A stretch of DNA of 64,000 bases from Nitricoxidireducens sp046726235 (GTDB lineage: Bacteria; Pseudomonadota; Gammaproteobacteria; Burkholderiales; Rhodocyclaceae), in NCBI GenBank assembly GCA_046726235.1, contig JBKPAD010000002.1:248001-312000 (forward strand), given 5' to 3'. Positions within the stretch are counted from its first letter, which is position 1, and each line of letters starts with the position of its first letter. Below the pieces are notes generated by a model, which was given only the letters and a program-made list of their open reading frames with translations, was not told the DNA's origin and made no database searches. Made by a program: the position numbers and the translations under genes. This document shows positions 42,596-53,135 of the stretch, one piece after another.

Positions 42596-43689
42596 GGCAG
42601 CACCTTCTGCGTTTCGATCGCCAGCGGCTTGCCCTTGCGGTCGCGGCCGAGCACGCGCGGACGCAGGTAGCGGTCGATCACCGGCGTCAGCGAATTCATC
42701 AGCAGCACGGCGAAGGCGACGCCCTCGGGATAGCCGCCCCAGGTGCGGATGACGTACGTCAGCAGGCCGCAGCCGGCGCCGAAGACCAGTTGGCCGGCCT
42801 TGGCGCTCGGCGACGTCACGTAGTCGGTGGCGATGAAGAAGGCGCCGAGCATGGCGCCGCCCGAGAGCAGGTGGGTGCCGGCGTCGAGATAGCGCGCCGG
42901 ATCGACGGCATGCAGCAGCATCGCCGGCAGCGCGATGCCCGCCAGCATGGCGACGGGAATGTGCCAGCTGATGACGCGCATGGCCAGCAGCACGACGCCG
43001 CCGACGGCGATCAGCAGCGATGCCGTTTCGCCGAGGCTGCCGGTGCGCACGCCGCCGAGCGAGTTGCCGGGCGCGGCCGCCGCGGCGAGCGCCTGCGCCA
43101 GGTCGAGGCCGCGCGCGAGCTCCGTCTTGGCGTAGCCGAGCAGCGAGGCGCTGGCCACCGCGTCGAGCGCCTGCACGTCGCCGAAGATGATGCGCAGGCC
43201 CTCGATGAAGCCCGGCGCGCCGGCGGCGGTCAGCGGCAGCGGCGCGACCCACGCCGTCATCGGCAGCGGAAACGAGATCAGCAGGAAGACGCGCGCGACC
43301 ATCGCCGGGTTGAACAGGTTCTGGCCGAGGCCGCCGAACACCTGCTTGGCGATCACGGTGGCGAACAGGCCGCCCATGACGCCGATCCACCACGGCGCCC
43401 AGGGCGGCAGCGACAGCGCCAGCAGCCAGCCGGTCAGCAACGCCGAGCCGTCGTGGAGCGCCGGCAGCGCGCGGCGGCCGGCCAGCCGCAGGCAGGCGGC
43501 CTCGCCGAACAGCGCGGCAAGAATCGTGATGACCCACAGGTGGATCGCCGGCCAGCCGTAGAGCCAGAAGCCGAACAGCGTCGCCGGCGCCAGCGCGAGG
43601 CAGACGGTGAGCATGATGCGGCTGACGCCGGCGCCGCCGCGCGCATGCGGCGCCGCGGCGGGAACGTTGAGGACGGTGGTCGGCATCAT
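42592..43689 (-). CDS. rnfD: Rnf complex FMN subunit RnfD
   Basis: This 365-residue membrane protein resembles NqrB/RnfD. HDGSALLTGWLLALSLPPWAPWWIG and GGLGQNLFNPAMVARVFLL are strong family markers, and the second FMN would be bound at the threonine in GSLGETASLLI. Two adjacent ATGs form the start, overlapping the rnfC stop. It is expected to carry ions or electrons across the inner membrane with RnfG. Confidence 0.94.
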   Translation of the reverse strand: MMPTTVLNVPAAAPHARGGAGVSRIMLTVCLALAPATLFGFWLYGWPAIHLWVITILAALFGEAACLRLAGRRALPALHDGSALLTGWLLALSLPPWAPWWIGVMGGLFATVIAKQVFGGLGQNLFNPAMVARVFLLISFPLPMTAWVAPLPLTAAGAPGFIEGLRIIFGDVQALDAVASASLLGYAKTELARGLDLAQALAAAAAPGNSLGGVRTGSLGETASLLIAVGGVVLLAMRVISWHIPVAMLAGIALPAMLLHAVDPARYLDAGTHLLSGGAMLGAFFIATDYVTSPSAKAGQLVFGAGCGLLTYVIRTWGGYPEGVAFAVLLMNSLTPVIDRYLRPRVLGRDRKGKPLAIETQKVLP

Positions 43690-45194
43690 GCGGCGGTCTC
43701 CCCGGTTGCGGCGGCAGCGGCAGCGGCTTCGGCGGCCTTGGCCGCGGCACGCTCGGCCTTGCGGCGCGCGGCGGCTTCGGCTTTCTCTTTCGTCTCGCGC
43801 TCGAGGCGCTCGGCGCGCGCGACGGCCAGGCGCTTGCTGGCCTCGTTGCGCAGGCGCGCGCGTTCGCGCGCCGCGAGCTCGCCCTTGGCGTGGGAGAAGA
43901 ACTGCACCAGCGGAATCCGTGACGGGCAGACGAAGGCGCAGCAGCCGCAGGCCATGCAGTCGGTGAGCCCGAGCGATGCCGCGCGTTTCAGGTCGCCGCC
44001 GCGCACCTGCGCCGCCATCTCGAGCGGCAGCAGGCCCATCGGGCAGGCGGCGAGGCAGGAACCGCAGCGGATGCACGGGCCGGGTTCGTGGTCGGCGGCC
44101 TCATCGGCGTCGAAGGCGAGGATGCCCGACGTGCCCTTGACCACCGGCACGTCGGCGTGGGGCAGTGCCGCGCCCATCATCGGCCCGCCCATCACCAGAC
44201 GCGCCGGCGTACCGCGCAGGCCGGCGAAGGCGAGCACGTCGCAGACCAGCGCGCCGATCGGCACGATGACGTTGCCGGGATTCGCCACGGCGCCGCCATT
44301 GACGGTGACGATGCGATGGGTGAGCGCCTCGCCGCGGCGCAGCGCACGATGCACGGCGCGCGCGGTGCCGACGTTGTGCACGACGACGCCGATGTCGGAC
44401 GGGCGCGCATCGGCCGGCACTTCGCGGCCGGTCAGCATCAGGATCAGCTGGCGCTCGGAACCCATCGGGTAGAGCGCCGGCAGCGCGCGCACCGTGACCT
44501 CGGGGAAGGGGCGCGCCGCTTCGATCATTTTCGCGATCGCCTCGGGCTTGTTGTCCTCGATGCCGACCAGCGCGTTGGCGGCGCCGGTGGCGCGCAGCAT
44601 CAGGCGGATGCCGTCGACGACCTCGACGGCGAAGTCGCGCATCGTGCGGTCGTCGCAGGAGAGATAGGGCTCGCACTCGCCGCCGTTCATCAGCAGCGTC
44701 GTCACGGCGCTGCGCTGGCCGAGCGAGAGCTTGACGGCAGCCGGGAAGGTCGCGCCGCCGAGGCCGACGACGCCGGCGGCGGCGATGCGGCGGGCGAGTT
44801 CTGCCGGCTCCAGCGCGAGCGGATCGTCGCCCGCTGCCGACTCGACCTCGCGCTCCGTGCCGTCCGTCTCCAGCGTGATCGCCAGCACCGGCAGGCCCGA
44901 CGCATGCGGCGCCGTGATCTCGCCGATGGCGACGACGGTGCCCGATGCCGGCGCATGGATGCGCGCCGAGACGTTGCCCTGCGCGTCGGCGAGCAACTGG
45001 CCCTTCTGCACCTGCTGGCCGACGAGCACCGCCGGCCGCGCGGCCTGGCCGATGTGCTGCAGCAACGGCAGGTAGAGCCGCTTCGGCAGCGGCAGCGTGC
45101 GCAGCGGCGCGTCGGCGGCCGGGCGCTTGCGGTCGTCGGGATGCACGCCCCAGTGCGGCGCGCCCTTGCGGAATATTTTCTCGATCAGGCCCAT
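43686..45194 (-). CDS. rnfC: Rnf complex iron-sulfur and NADH/flavin subunit RnfC
   Basis: This 502-residue subunit has an N-terminal barrel-like region (GVHPDDRKR...), an NADH/FMN-binding middle (GGATFPAAVKLS, LLMNGGECEPYLSCDD), and two 4Fe-4S motifs: CIRCGSCLAACPMGLLP and CMACGCCAFVCPSRIPL. The C-terminal Ala-Lys-Glu-rich tail (AERAAAKAAEAAAAAA) is typical of proteobacterial RnfC. It starts one base after the rnfB stop. Confidence 0.95.
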   Translation of the reverse strand: MGLIEKIFRKGAPHWGVHPDDRKRPAADAPLRTLPLPKRLYLPLLQHIGQAARPAVLVGQQVQKGQLLADAQGNVSARIHAPASGTVVAIGEITAPHASGLPVLAITLETDGTEREVESAAGDDPLALEPAELARRIAAAGVVGLGGATFPAAVKLSLGQRSAVTTLLMNGGECEPYLSCDDRTMRDFAVEVVDGIRLMLRATGAANALVGIEDNKPEAIAKMIEAARPFPEVTVRALPALYPMGSERQLILMLTGREVPADARPSDIGVVVHNVGTARAVHRALRRGEALTHRIVTVNGGAVANPGNVIVPIGALVCDVLAFAGLRGTPARLVMGGPMMGAALPHADVPVVKGTSGILAFDADEAADHEPGPCIRCGSCLAACPMGLLPLEMAAQVRGGDLKRAASLGLTDCMACGCCAFVCPSRIPLVQFFSHAKGELAARERARLRNEASKRLAVARAERLERETKEKAEAAARRKAERAAAKAAEAAAAAAATGETAA

Positions 45195-45195
45195 G

Positions 45196-45720
45196 TCATG
45201 CCGCCAGCGGTTTCGGCCACACCCACTGCTGCAGCGTGACGGGTATCGGTTTCATCGCCATCGCCTCGGTCGGGCAGCGGTCGACGCAGGCGCCGCAGCC
45301 GGTGCAGGCCTCGCGGATGACGTTGTGGATCTGCTTCGCCGCGCCGACGATGGCGTCGGTCGGGCAGACCTTGAGGCACTTGCAACAGCCGATGCAGATC
45401 TCTTCGGTGACCAGCGCAACCTTCGGCCCTTCGTCGGCACCGGCCGCGCCCAGCGCGATGCCGAGCTTCTCGGCGATCGCCTCGGCGAGCGCGCGGCCGC
45501 CCGGCGGGCAGATCGTCGGCGCCGCCTCGCCGGCGGCCATCGCGGCGGCGGCGCCGGTGCAGCCGGCGAAGCCGCACTGGCCGCAGTTGGAACCCGGCAT
45601 CAGCGCCGCGATTTCGGCGACCGTCTCGTCGGCCTCGACGGCGAAGCGCCGCGCGGCGATGCCGAGGCCGAGGCCGAGCGCGGCACCGAGGAGGGTCAGG
45701 CTGGCGACGGCGGCGATCAT
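45196..45720 (-). CDS. rnfB: Rnf complex ferredoxin-like subunit RnfB
   Basis: This 174-residue protein has an N-terminal helix, the CGQCGFAGC cluster region near residue 45, and two 4Fe-4S ferredoxin motifs (CIGCCKCLKVCPTDAI and CTGCGACVDRCPTEAM). It passes electrons between Rnf and ferredoxin; in diazotrophs Rnf1 is expected to supply reduced ferredoxin or assist Fe-S assembly. It overlaps rnfA. Confidence 0.95.
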   Translation of the reverse strand: MIAAVASLTLLGAALGLGLGIAARRFAVEADETVAEIAALMPGSNCGQCGFAGCTGAAAAMAAGEAAPTICPPGGRALAEAIAEKLGIALGAAGADEGPKVALVTEEICIGCCKCLKVCPTDAIVGAAKQIHNVIREACTGCGACVDRCPTEAMAMKPIPVTLQQWVWPKPLAA

Positions 45721-46298
45721 TTGAGGTTCAGTCCCGCGAAGCCCATGAAGGCGAGCGACAGCAGGCTCGCCAGCACGAAGGCGGCCGGCGCGCCGGCGAA
45801 GGCCGCCGGCACGCGCGCCACGGCGAGTCGTTCGCGCATGCCGGCGAAGATCAGCAGCACCAGCGTGAAGCCGAGCGCCGAACCGAAGCCGTAGATCAGG
45901 CTCTTCACGAAGCCGCTCCTCTCCTGCGCGTTGAGCAGCGCGACGCCGAGCACGGCGCAGTTGGTGGTGATCAGCGGCAGGTAGATGCCGAGCGCCTGGT
46001 AGAGCGAGGGCGCCGACTTGCGCACCACCGCCTCGACGAACTGCACGACGGCGGCGATGACGAGAATGAAAGTGAGGATGCGCAGGTAGCCGAGGCCGAG
46101 CGGCAGCAGCAGCCAGTTGTCGAGCACCCAGGCAGCGCCCGAGGCGAGGGTGATGACGAAGGTGGTCGCCATGCCCATGCCGAGCGCCGCGTCGACGTTC
46201 TTCGACACGCCCATGAAGGGGCACAGGCCGAGGAACTTCATCATGACGACGTTGTTCACCAGCGCGGTAGTAATCAGCAGGACGAGATATTCGGTCAC
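45717..46298 (-). CDS. rnfA: Rnf complex membrane subunit RnfA
   Basis: This 193-residue membrane protein with about six helices resembles NqrE/RnfA. VVMMKFLGLCPFMGVSK carries the first conserved cysteine and TTNCAVLGVALLNAQE the second. The GTG start at 46298 follows GGGA about nine bases upstream; no ATG fits the family N-terminus. It opens a reverse operon of seven rnf genes divergent from nifL, sharing a control region. Confidence 0.95.
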   Translation of the reverse strand: MTEYLVLLITTALVNNVVMMKFLGLCPFMGVSKNVDAALGMGMATTFVITLASGAAWVLDNWLLLPLGLGYLRILTFILVIAAVVQFVEAVVRKSAPSLYQALGIYLPLITTNCAVLGVALLNAQERSGFVKSLIYGFGSALGFTLVLLIFAGMRERLAVARVPAAFAGAPAAFVLASLLSLAFMGFAGLNLK

Positions 46299-46327
46299 GA
46301 CGTTTTCCCGGAACTTGCTGACCGTAA

Positions 46328-46343
46328 ATCACGATCCATGCCA
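46328..46343 (-). promoter_or_regulatory. Possible degenerate sigma-54 promoter for rnfA
   Basis: On the minus strand TGGCATGGATCGTGAT has a good -24 half (TGGCA) but GTGA instead of TTGC at -12. A transcript from it would begin about 19 bases before the rnfA GTG. The shared NifA site lies 110 bases upstream, close to the spacing seen at nifH. The -12 mismatch makes this tentative. Confidence 0.35.
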
Positions 46344-46445
46344 AGCGTGCGGAACGAGCCCCGAAACCGTGCAGCGCACCGGAATGGCGCACCGCAACGG
46401 GACATTGGCGCCTCGGACCGACCGGGTCCAGGCACCCGGCTTTCG

Positions 46446-46461
46446 TGTCGGAAGTCCGACA
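46446..46461. promoter_or_regulatory. NifA upstream activator site between rnfA and nifL
   Basis: TGTCGGAAGTCCGACA matches TGT-N10-ACA with a perfect inner palindrome. It is about 56 bases from the nifL sigma-54 promoter and about 110 from the possible rnf promoter, so it could serve both directions. Confidence 0.85.
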
Positions 46462-46508
46462 GCATGCAGCAAACGCGACAGATGGGCGCCACCGCCAGAG
46501 GCTCGGCA

Positions 46509-46524
46509 TGGAACCTGCATTGCC
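46509..46524 (+). promoter_or_regulatory. Sigma-54 promoter of nifLA
   Basis: TGGAACCTGCATTGCC has GG at 46510-46511 and GC at 46522-46523 separated by ten bases; only one base of TGGCA differs (A for C). The predicted start near 46535 leaves 14 bases including the ribosome-binding site before the GTG. NifA would then activate its own operon. Confidence 0.7.
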
Positions 46525-46548
46525 CATGACCAAAGAGGGAGAAAGCCC

Positions 46549-48086
46549 GTGTCCATGCCGAAAGAAAAAGCCTCGCCCGCCATCGCTCCGGCCATCGCCG
46601 CGACGGTGTTCGAGCATGCCGTCGACCAGGCGGACATCGCCATCACCATCACCGATCCGCAGGCCGGCATCCTCTACGTGAATCCGGCCTACGCGAAGCT
46701 GACGGGCTACGCGCGCGACGAGCTGCTCGGTCGCAACCAGTCGATCCTCTCCAACAAGACCACGCCGCCCGCCGTGTACCAGGCCATGTGGGCCGAGATC
46801 GCCGCCGGCCGGCCGTGGAGCGGGCAACTCGTCAACCGCCGCAAGGACGGCAGCAAGTACCTCGCCGACCTGCTGATCACGCCGGTGCTCGACGCCGCCG
46901 GCGCCATCGTCAATTACCTCGGCATCCATCGCGACGTCACGCCGCTGCACCGCCTCGAATGCGAGGTCGCCAACCAGAAGGCGCTGATCGAGTCGGTCGT
47001 CGACTCGGTGCCGATCGCCATGGCGCTGCTCGACGGCGAGGACAGCGTCGTGCTCGACAACCACGAGTACAAGAAGCTGATGGGCGACCTGCGCATGGCC
47101 GAGCCGGCGACGCTGCTGCTCGACGCCATCCGCGCCGACCTCGGCCGCGGCATCGGCAAGCCGAAGCCCGGCAGCGCCGCCTTCGCCGACCACGAAGTGC
47201 GCCTCGACCGCCCGGGCTGGCCGGCGCCGCGCTGGTTCTCTTGCTCCGGCGTCTGGGTCGAGCGCGCCGACGGCGAAGCCGACGCCTTCTTCGACCGCCA
47301 GCGCCACGTCTATCTGCTGCTGTCGGCGCAGGACATCACGCGGCGCCGCGCCGAGCAGGAGAAGGCGCGCATGGCCGCAATCAACGCCCTGATGGCCGAG
47401 ACCGCGCGCATCGACGCGCTGCGCGAGACGCTCTCGGCGGCGATCTTCCAGATCGAGGGGCCGCTCAACGTCATGAGCTCGGTGATGCAGACCATCGCGC
47501 GCCGCGGCTGCTGCGGACCGGCCGAGACCGCGCTGACCGAGGCGCTGGCCTCGGGCACGGCTGCGGTCGAGAGCCTGCGCCGCGCCATGCCGCAGGCGGC
47601 GGCAGAATCGCCGAACTCGGTCAGCCTCAACGAAGTGCTGCGCGACGTGATCGAGCTGTCGACCGGGCGCCTGCTCGCCGCCGGCATCACCGTCGAATGG
47701 AAGCCGCAGGCCGTGCTGCCGAACATCCACGGCCACGCCAACCGGCTGCGCACGCTGTTCATGGCCGTCGTCGACAACGCCATCGACGCCATGAACGCGC
47801 GCGGTCGCAACCTGCGCGAGCTGCGCATCGCCACCGCTGCGCGCGACGACGGCATCGACGTCGTGGTCGACGACAGCGGCCCCGGCATCGCGCCGGAAAA
47901 CCGGCTGCGCGTGTTCGAGCCGTTCTGGTCCACGCGACGCGACGGCCGCCATCCCGGCATGGGCCTGGCCGCGGCGCAGCAGGTGGCGCAGGACCACGGC
48001 GGCGCCATCGAGATCGACGAAGCGCCCGGCGGCGGCTGCCGCGTGCGCGCCAGCTTCCCGCTCGCCGGCGCCATGGGAGAGTGGTC

Positions 48087-48090
<4 letters not shown>
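46549..48090 (+). CDS. nifL: NifL, redox- and nitrogen-responsive inhibitor of NifA
   Basis: This 513-residue protein has a PAS domain (residues about 20-130: GILYVNPAYAKLTGYARDELLGRNQSIL and RKDGSKYLADLLITPV), which in NifL binds FAD for redox sensing, a second PAS-like region around 145-285, and a C-terminal GHKL ATPase domain with VDNAIDAMNARG and DDSGPGIAPENRLRVFEPFW. The position of the histidine in kinases is occupied by FQIEGPLNVMSS, so it is not a working kinase, as expected for NifL. GGGAG lies seven bases before the GTG at 46549. The nifA start overlaps the stop. Confidence 0.95.
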
Positions 48091-49636
<1,546 letters not shown>

Positions 49637-49640
<4 letters not shown>

Positions 49641-50074
49641 TCCCCGACGCGCTTGCTCGCGCCGGAGGACCACAGCACCGGTTTGAAGGTGCGCGGCTCG
49701 TCCGCGGGCGACACTCCCACGTCCCGGCGGATAACGACCAGCAACTCGGCGAGCAAACGGTCGTGCTCGTCCTGCGTGCGGTTCGGATTCGATTCCCGAA
49801 TTTCGTGGCGAAATGCGTTCAACGCCGCGATCACCGACTGGGGTGCGAAGAGCAGCAAGCTGTTCGTCGCCTTGGCGAAAAGCCTGTGCCCTTCGGGTGA
49901 GTCGTCGCCCTCAACGATTCCGCTCAGACTTTCGATGAAAGTCTTGTAGTAACCAAGTTTCTCCTTGCGCCACTCGGCTTCGCGCTCACGCCGCTTCGTG
50001 AACCAATACGCGGCAGCCGCGGCGACGACGCTGCCCACGAGGCCGATCACTGCATTGACGGGGATTTCACTCAT
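49637..50074 (-). CDS. Single-helix membrane protein linked to the MNT-HepT pair
   Basis: This 145-residue protein has one N-terminal membrane helix (AVIGLVGSVVAAAAAYWF) followed by a charged, helical cytoplasmic domain. No family is recognised. Its ATG lies inside the last codons of the hepT remnant (GATGAGTGA), so the three reverse-strand genes were one coupled unit. It could be a cargo gene carried with the toxin-antitoxin pair. It converges with nifA, overlapping by four bases. Confidence 0.6.
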
Positions 50075-50419
50075 CGGTCCGACGGGCGTACTGAATGCCG
50101 ACTCCGTCCAGCAGCACCTCCAGCTTGCCGAGGTCGTTCTTCACCGTGTCCCAAACGACTCCCGCATCGACGCGGAAATACTCGTGCGTCAAGACGATGC
50201 GCATGTCGTAGACATCTCGGAGGTGAGCCGCGGCGCCAGGCGCATCACATTGTTCGCCGCTTCGCCGATAACGATGATGCTCTCGATCACGGCACGCTGC
50301 GTCTTGCCGTCAGCGAGGAATTGATCCTTGGTGAGCGACCCGAGGTCGCTTTCGGCGTTGCGGATCGCCTCCCGGATGTCTTGCAAGCGCTCGGGAATGC
50401 GACCGGCCTTGCTCCTCAT
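50067..50419 (-). pseudogene. hepT: HepT-type (DUF86) toxin gene broken by a frameshift
   Basis: The first part (from ATG 50419) reads RIPERLQDIREAIRNAES and VIESIIVIGEAANNVMRLAP as in HepT, then leaves the family and stops at 50189. The neighbouring frame continues AAHLRDVYDMRIVLTHEYFRVD to a stop at 50067-50069, including the catalytic Rx4HxY motif of HepT. Start-to-stop distance is one base short of a whole number of codons, so one base appears lost around 50216-50235. Restoring it gives about 117 residues. It could also be a sequencing error. Confidence 0.8.
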
Positions 50420-50709
50420 ACCGGCACGGCTTCCGCAAGAACGGTGCTGCGGAAGCGTTCGTGCAGCGCCAACGGCGTCAGTACATCCGTTGCGACGCCG
50501 GTAATCGCCTCGACCTCGCGCTTGATCCGGACCAGACTGACGAGCGTGGTCTTGCCGTCGATCGGATCGACGAGCAGATCGAGATCGCTCTCGTCCGTAT
50601 CGTCGCCGCGCAGGGTCGAACCGAATACGCGCGGGTTGGCCGCGCCGTTCTGTTCGACGACGCGGCGAATGGCGGAACGATGGGATCGCAGAGCTTCGGA
50701 CGGCTTCAT
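50416..50709 (-). CDS. mntA: MNT-type nucleotidyltransferase antitoxin
   Basis: This 97-residue minimal nucleotidyltransferase has FGSTLRGDDTDESDLDLLVD, with the GS loop at Gly30-Ser31 and catalytic Asp42 and Asp44. MNT proteins neutralise HepT by adding AMP groups. The start at 50709 is preceded by a long unrelated reading. Its stop overlaps the hepT start as ATGA. With hepT frameshifted, the pair may no longer be active. Confidence 0.85.
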   Translation of the reverse strand: MKPSEALRSHRSAIRRVVEQNGAANPRVFGSTLRGDDTDESDLDLLVDPIDGKTTLVSLVRIKREVEAITGVATDVLTPLALHERFRSTVLAEAVPV

Positions 50710-50822
50710 GTGCCAATTATCGTAGCAACTCATTGACCGAGCAACCAGACGATTGCGCGCCCGCGCCTCGGCGCCGTCACCGCCGCCAGCGACCAGCACG
50801 TTGAAACTGTCGCAAAGGCTCT

Positions 50823-50838
50823 TGTGACATTCCCGACA
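50823..50838 (+). promoter_or_regulatory. NifA upstream activator site for nifB
   Basis: TGTGACATTCCCGACA matches TGT-N10-ACA. It lies about 42 bases before the nifB sigma-54 promoter, inside the divergent gap between the MNT gene and nifB. Confidence 0.75.
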
Positions 50839-50860
50839 ACGCCACCCGACACCCGCAACG

Positions 50861-50873
50861 ATTCAACGAGTTA
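50861..50873 (+). promoter_or_regulatory. Possible IHF site before nifB
   Basis: ATTCAACGAGTTA differs at one position from the IHF consensus WATCAANNNNTTR and lies between the activator site and the sigma-54 promoter, where IHF bends DNA in nif promoters. A one-mismatch hit to a loose consensus is modest evidence. Confidence 0.4.
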
Positions 50874-50878
50874 CGCAT

Positions 50879-50894
50879 TGGCATAGCTGTTGCG
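50879..50894 (+). promoter_or_regulatory. Sigma-54 promoter of nifB
   Basis: TGGCATAGCTGTTGCG has GG at 50880-50881 and GC at 50892-50893 separated by ten bases. The predicted start near 50905 leaves a 25-base leader holding GGAGA before the GTG. Confidence 0.85.
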
Positions 50895-50929
50895 TAGTCA
50901 TCCGCAAGGCTGAATTGCGGAGAACGCTC

Positions 50930-52420
50930 GTGAAAGCGCATGTCATCAGGATCGCCTCGTCGTCGGGAGGCTCGGGCTGCAAGTCATCGTCGTGCGGATC
51001 GCCGGCCGGTCGCACCAACGCATTGCCCGACGACATCCGCCGCAAGGTCGAGGATCACCCGTGCTATTCGGAGCAGGCGCACCACTACTTCGCCCGCATG
51101 CACGCGGCGGTGGCGCCGGCCTGCAACATCCAGTGCAACTACTGCAACCGCAAGTACGACTGCGCCAATGAATCGCGACCCGGCGTCGTCTCCGAGGTGC
51201 TGACGCCCGAGCAGGCGGTGAAGAAGACGCTGGCGGTGGCCGCCGCGATTCCGCAGATGAGCGTGCTCGGCATCGCCGGGCCGGGCGATCCGCTCGCCAA
51301 CCCCGCGCGCACCTTCGCCACCTTCCGCATGCTTGCGGAGCGCGCGCCCGACATCAAGCTGTGCGTGTCGACCAACGGCCTCGCGCTGCCCGACTGCGTC
51401 GACGAGCTCGCCAAGCACAACATCGACCACGTCACGATCACCATCAACTGCCTCGACGCCGACATCGGCGCGAAGATCTACCCGTGGATCTTCTGGAACA
51501 ACAAGCGCGTGCGCGGCCGCGCCGCGGCGCAGATCCTGATCGAGCGCCAGCAGCTCGGCCTCGAGATGCTGGTGGCGCGCGGCATCCTGGTCAAGGTGAA
51601 CTCGGTGATGATTCCGGGCGTCAATGACAAGCACCTCGCCGAGGTGTCGCGCACCGTCAAGGCCAAGGGCGCCTTCCTGCACAACGTGATGCCGCTGATC
51701 GCCGAGGCCGAGCACGGCACCTACTACGGCCTCACCGGACAGCGCAGCCCGTCGCCGCAGGAGTTGAAGGAACTGCAGGACGAGTGCGAGGGCGACATGA
51801 ACATGATGCGGCACTGCCGCCAGTGCCGCGCCGACGCCGTCGGCCTGCTGGGCGAGGATCGCGGCGCGGAGTTCTCGCTCGACAAGATCGCGGCCATGAA
51901 CATCGACGACGCCTTCGCCGCGGACGCGATGGCCCGCCGCGCCGAGTGGCGCGAGAAGGCGACCGCCGAGATGGCGGCGAAGCGCGCAGCGGCTCATGCC
52001 GCCCCGGCGCCGGCACCCGCCGCCGAAGGCCGCCCGGTGCTGATGGCCGTCGCCACGAAAGGTGGCGGCGTCATCAACGAACACTTCGGCCACGCGCGCG
52101 AGTTCCTCGTCTATGAGGCCAGCAGCGCCGGCGTGCGCCTGATCGGTCACCGCAAGGTCGATCTCTACTGCAGCGGCGACAACGACTGCGGCGAAGCCGA
52201 ATCGGCCCTGTCGCGCACGCTGCGCGCGCTGGCCGGCTGCGAGGCCGTGCTGTGCGCCAAGATCGGCTACGAACCTTGGGGCAAGCTCGAAGCGGCCGGC
52301 ATCAAACCGAACGGCGAGCATGCGATGGAACCGATCGAGGAAGCCGTGATGGCCGTGTGGCGCGAGATGCTCGCCGCCGGGCGGCTCGCGGCGGCACCCG
52401 CCGCCAAGCAGAGGGCCTGA
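50930..52420 (+). CDS. nifB: NifB radical SAM FeMo-cofactor biosynthesis protein with NifX-like C-terminal domain
   Basis: This 496-residue enzyme makes NifB-co, the 8Fe-9S-C precursor of the cofactor. The radical SAM cysteines are Cys65, Cys69 and Cys72 (CNIQCNYC), with further cluster cysteines at the N-terminus (SGCKSSSC) and in CRQCRADAVG. From about residue 370 a NifX/NafY-like domain begins (VLMAVATKGGGVINEHFGHA). GGAGA lies six bases before the GTG at 50930; an in-frame TTG at 50915 is less likely. fdxN follows two bases later. Confidence 0.96.
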   Translation: MKAHVIRIASSSGGSGCKSSSCGSPAGRTNALPDDIRRKVEDHPCYSEQAHHYFARMHAAVAPACNIQCNYCNRKYDCANESRPGVVSEVLTPEQAVKKTLAVAAAIPQMSVLGIAGPGDPLANPARTFATFRMLAERAPDIKLCVSTNGLALPDCVDELAKHNIDHVTITINCLDADIGAKIYPWIFWNNKRVRGRAAAQILIERQQLGLEMLVARGILVKVNSVMIPGVNDKHLAEVSRTVKAKGAFLHNVMPLIAEAEHGTYYGLTGQRSPSPQELKELQDECEGDMNMMRHCRQCRADAVGLLGEDRGAEFSLDKIAAMNIDDAFAADAMARRAEWREKATAEMAAKRAAAHAAPAPAPAAEGRPVLMAVATKGGGVINEHFGHAREFLVYEASSAGVRLIGHRKVDLYCSGDNDCGEAESALSRTLRALAGCEAVLCAKIGYEPWGKLEAAGIKPNGEHAMEPIEEAVMAVWREMLAAGRLAAAPAAKQRA

Positions 52421-52422
52421 TC

Positions 52423-52698
52423 ATGGCGCTGAAAATCGCATCGAGCTGCGTCAACTGCTGGGCCTGCGAGCCGCTGTGCCCGAATACGGCCATCAAGGCG
52501 GCGTCGCCGCACTTCGTCATCGAGGCCTCGCTTTGCACCGAGTGCGCCGGCGAGTTCGCCGATCCGCAATGCGCCGAGATCTGCCCGATCGAGGGCGCGA
52601 TCCTTGATGCGCGGGACTGCCCCCTCAACCCGCCGGGCTCGCTGACCGGCATCGCGCCCGCGCTGCGGCTCGCGGAATCGCACGGAGCCACGGCATGA
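52423..52698 (+). CDS. fdxN: FdxN-type 2[4Fe-4S] ferredoxin
   Basis: This 91-residue ferredoxin carries CVNCWACEPLCPNTAI and CTECAGEFADPQCAEICP, the second with the long insertion seen in nif-associated ferredoxins. FdxN next to nifB supplies electrons for cofactor assembly or nitrogenase. Its start is two bases after the nifB stop and its end overlaps nifO. Confidence 0.92.
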   Translation: MALKIASSCVNCWACEPLCPNTAIKAASPHFVIEASLCTECAGEFADPQCAEICPIEGAILDARDCPLNPPGSLTGIAPALRLAESHGATA

Positions 52699-53126
52699 GC
52701 ACGGTCGTCTTCTATGAAAAGCCCGGCTGCTCGGGCAACGCGCGCCAGAAGGCGCTGCTCGAGGCGGCCGGCCACACGGTGATCGCGCGCGACCTGATGC
52801 GCACGCCCTGGCTGCGCACGCAACTGCTTTCGTTCTTCGAGGGCCTGCCGGTCGCGCAGTGGTTCAACCGCAACGCGCCGCAGGTGAAGAACGGCGACGT
52901 CGTGCCCGAGGAGTTCGACGAGGCGACGGCGCTGGCCTTGATGCAGGCCGAGCCGCTGCTGATCCGCCGGCCGCTGCTGGAAGTCGACGGCGTGCGCCGC
53001 GCCGGCTTCGACGCCGCGGCGATCGACACCTGGATCGGGCTCAACGGCGTCGCGCTCGATGAGGACGTCGAAGCCTGCCGCCATGAACCCGGACACCGCT
53101 GCACCGACCCCGCGCACTCGCACTAG
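52695..53126 (+). CDS. nifO: ArsC/Spx-like nitrogenase-associated protein NifO
   Basis: This 143-residue thioredoxin-like protein begins VVFYEKPGCSGNARQKALL, the ArsC-type active-site region with one cysteine, and belongs to the group of nitrogenase-associated arsenate reductase-like proteins. In A. vinelandii NifO is linked to molybdenum use and nitrate metabolism. The tail CRHEPGHRCTDPAHSH adds cysteines and histidines that might bind a metal. It overlaps fdxN. Confidence 0.88.
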   Translation: MSTVVFYEKPGCSGNARQKALLEAAGHTVIARDLMRTPWLRTQLLSFFEGLPVAQWFNRNAPQVKNGDVVPEEFDEATALALMQAEPLLIRRPLLEVDGVRRAGFDAAAIDTWIGLNGVALDEDVEACRHEPGHRCTDPAHSH

Positions 53127-53135
53127 AGGAACACC

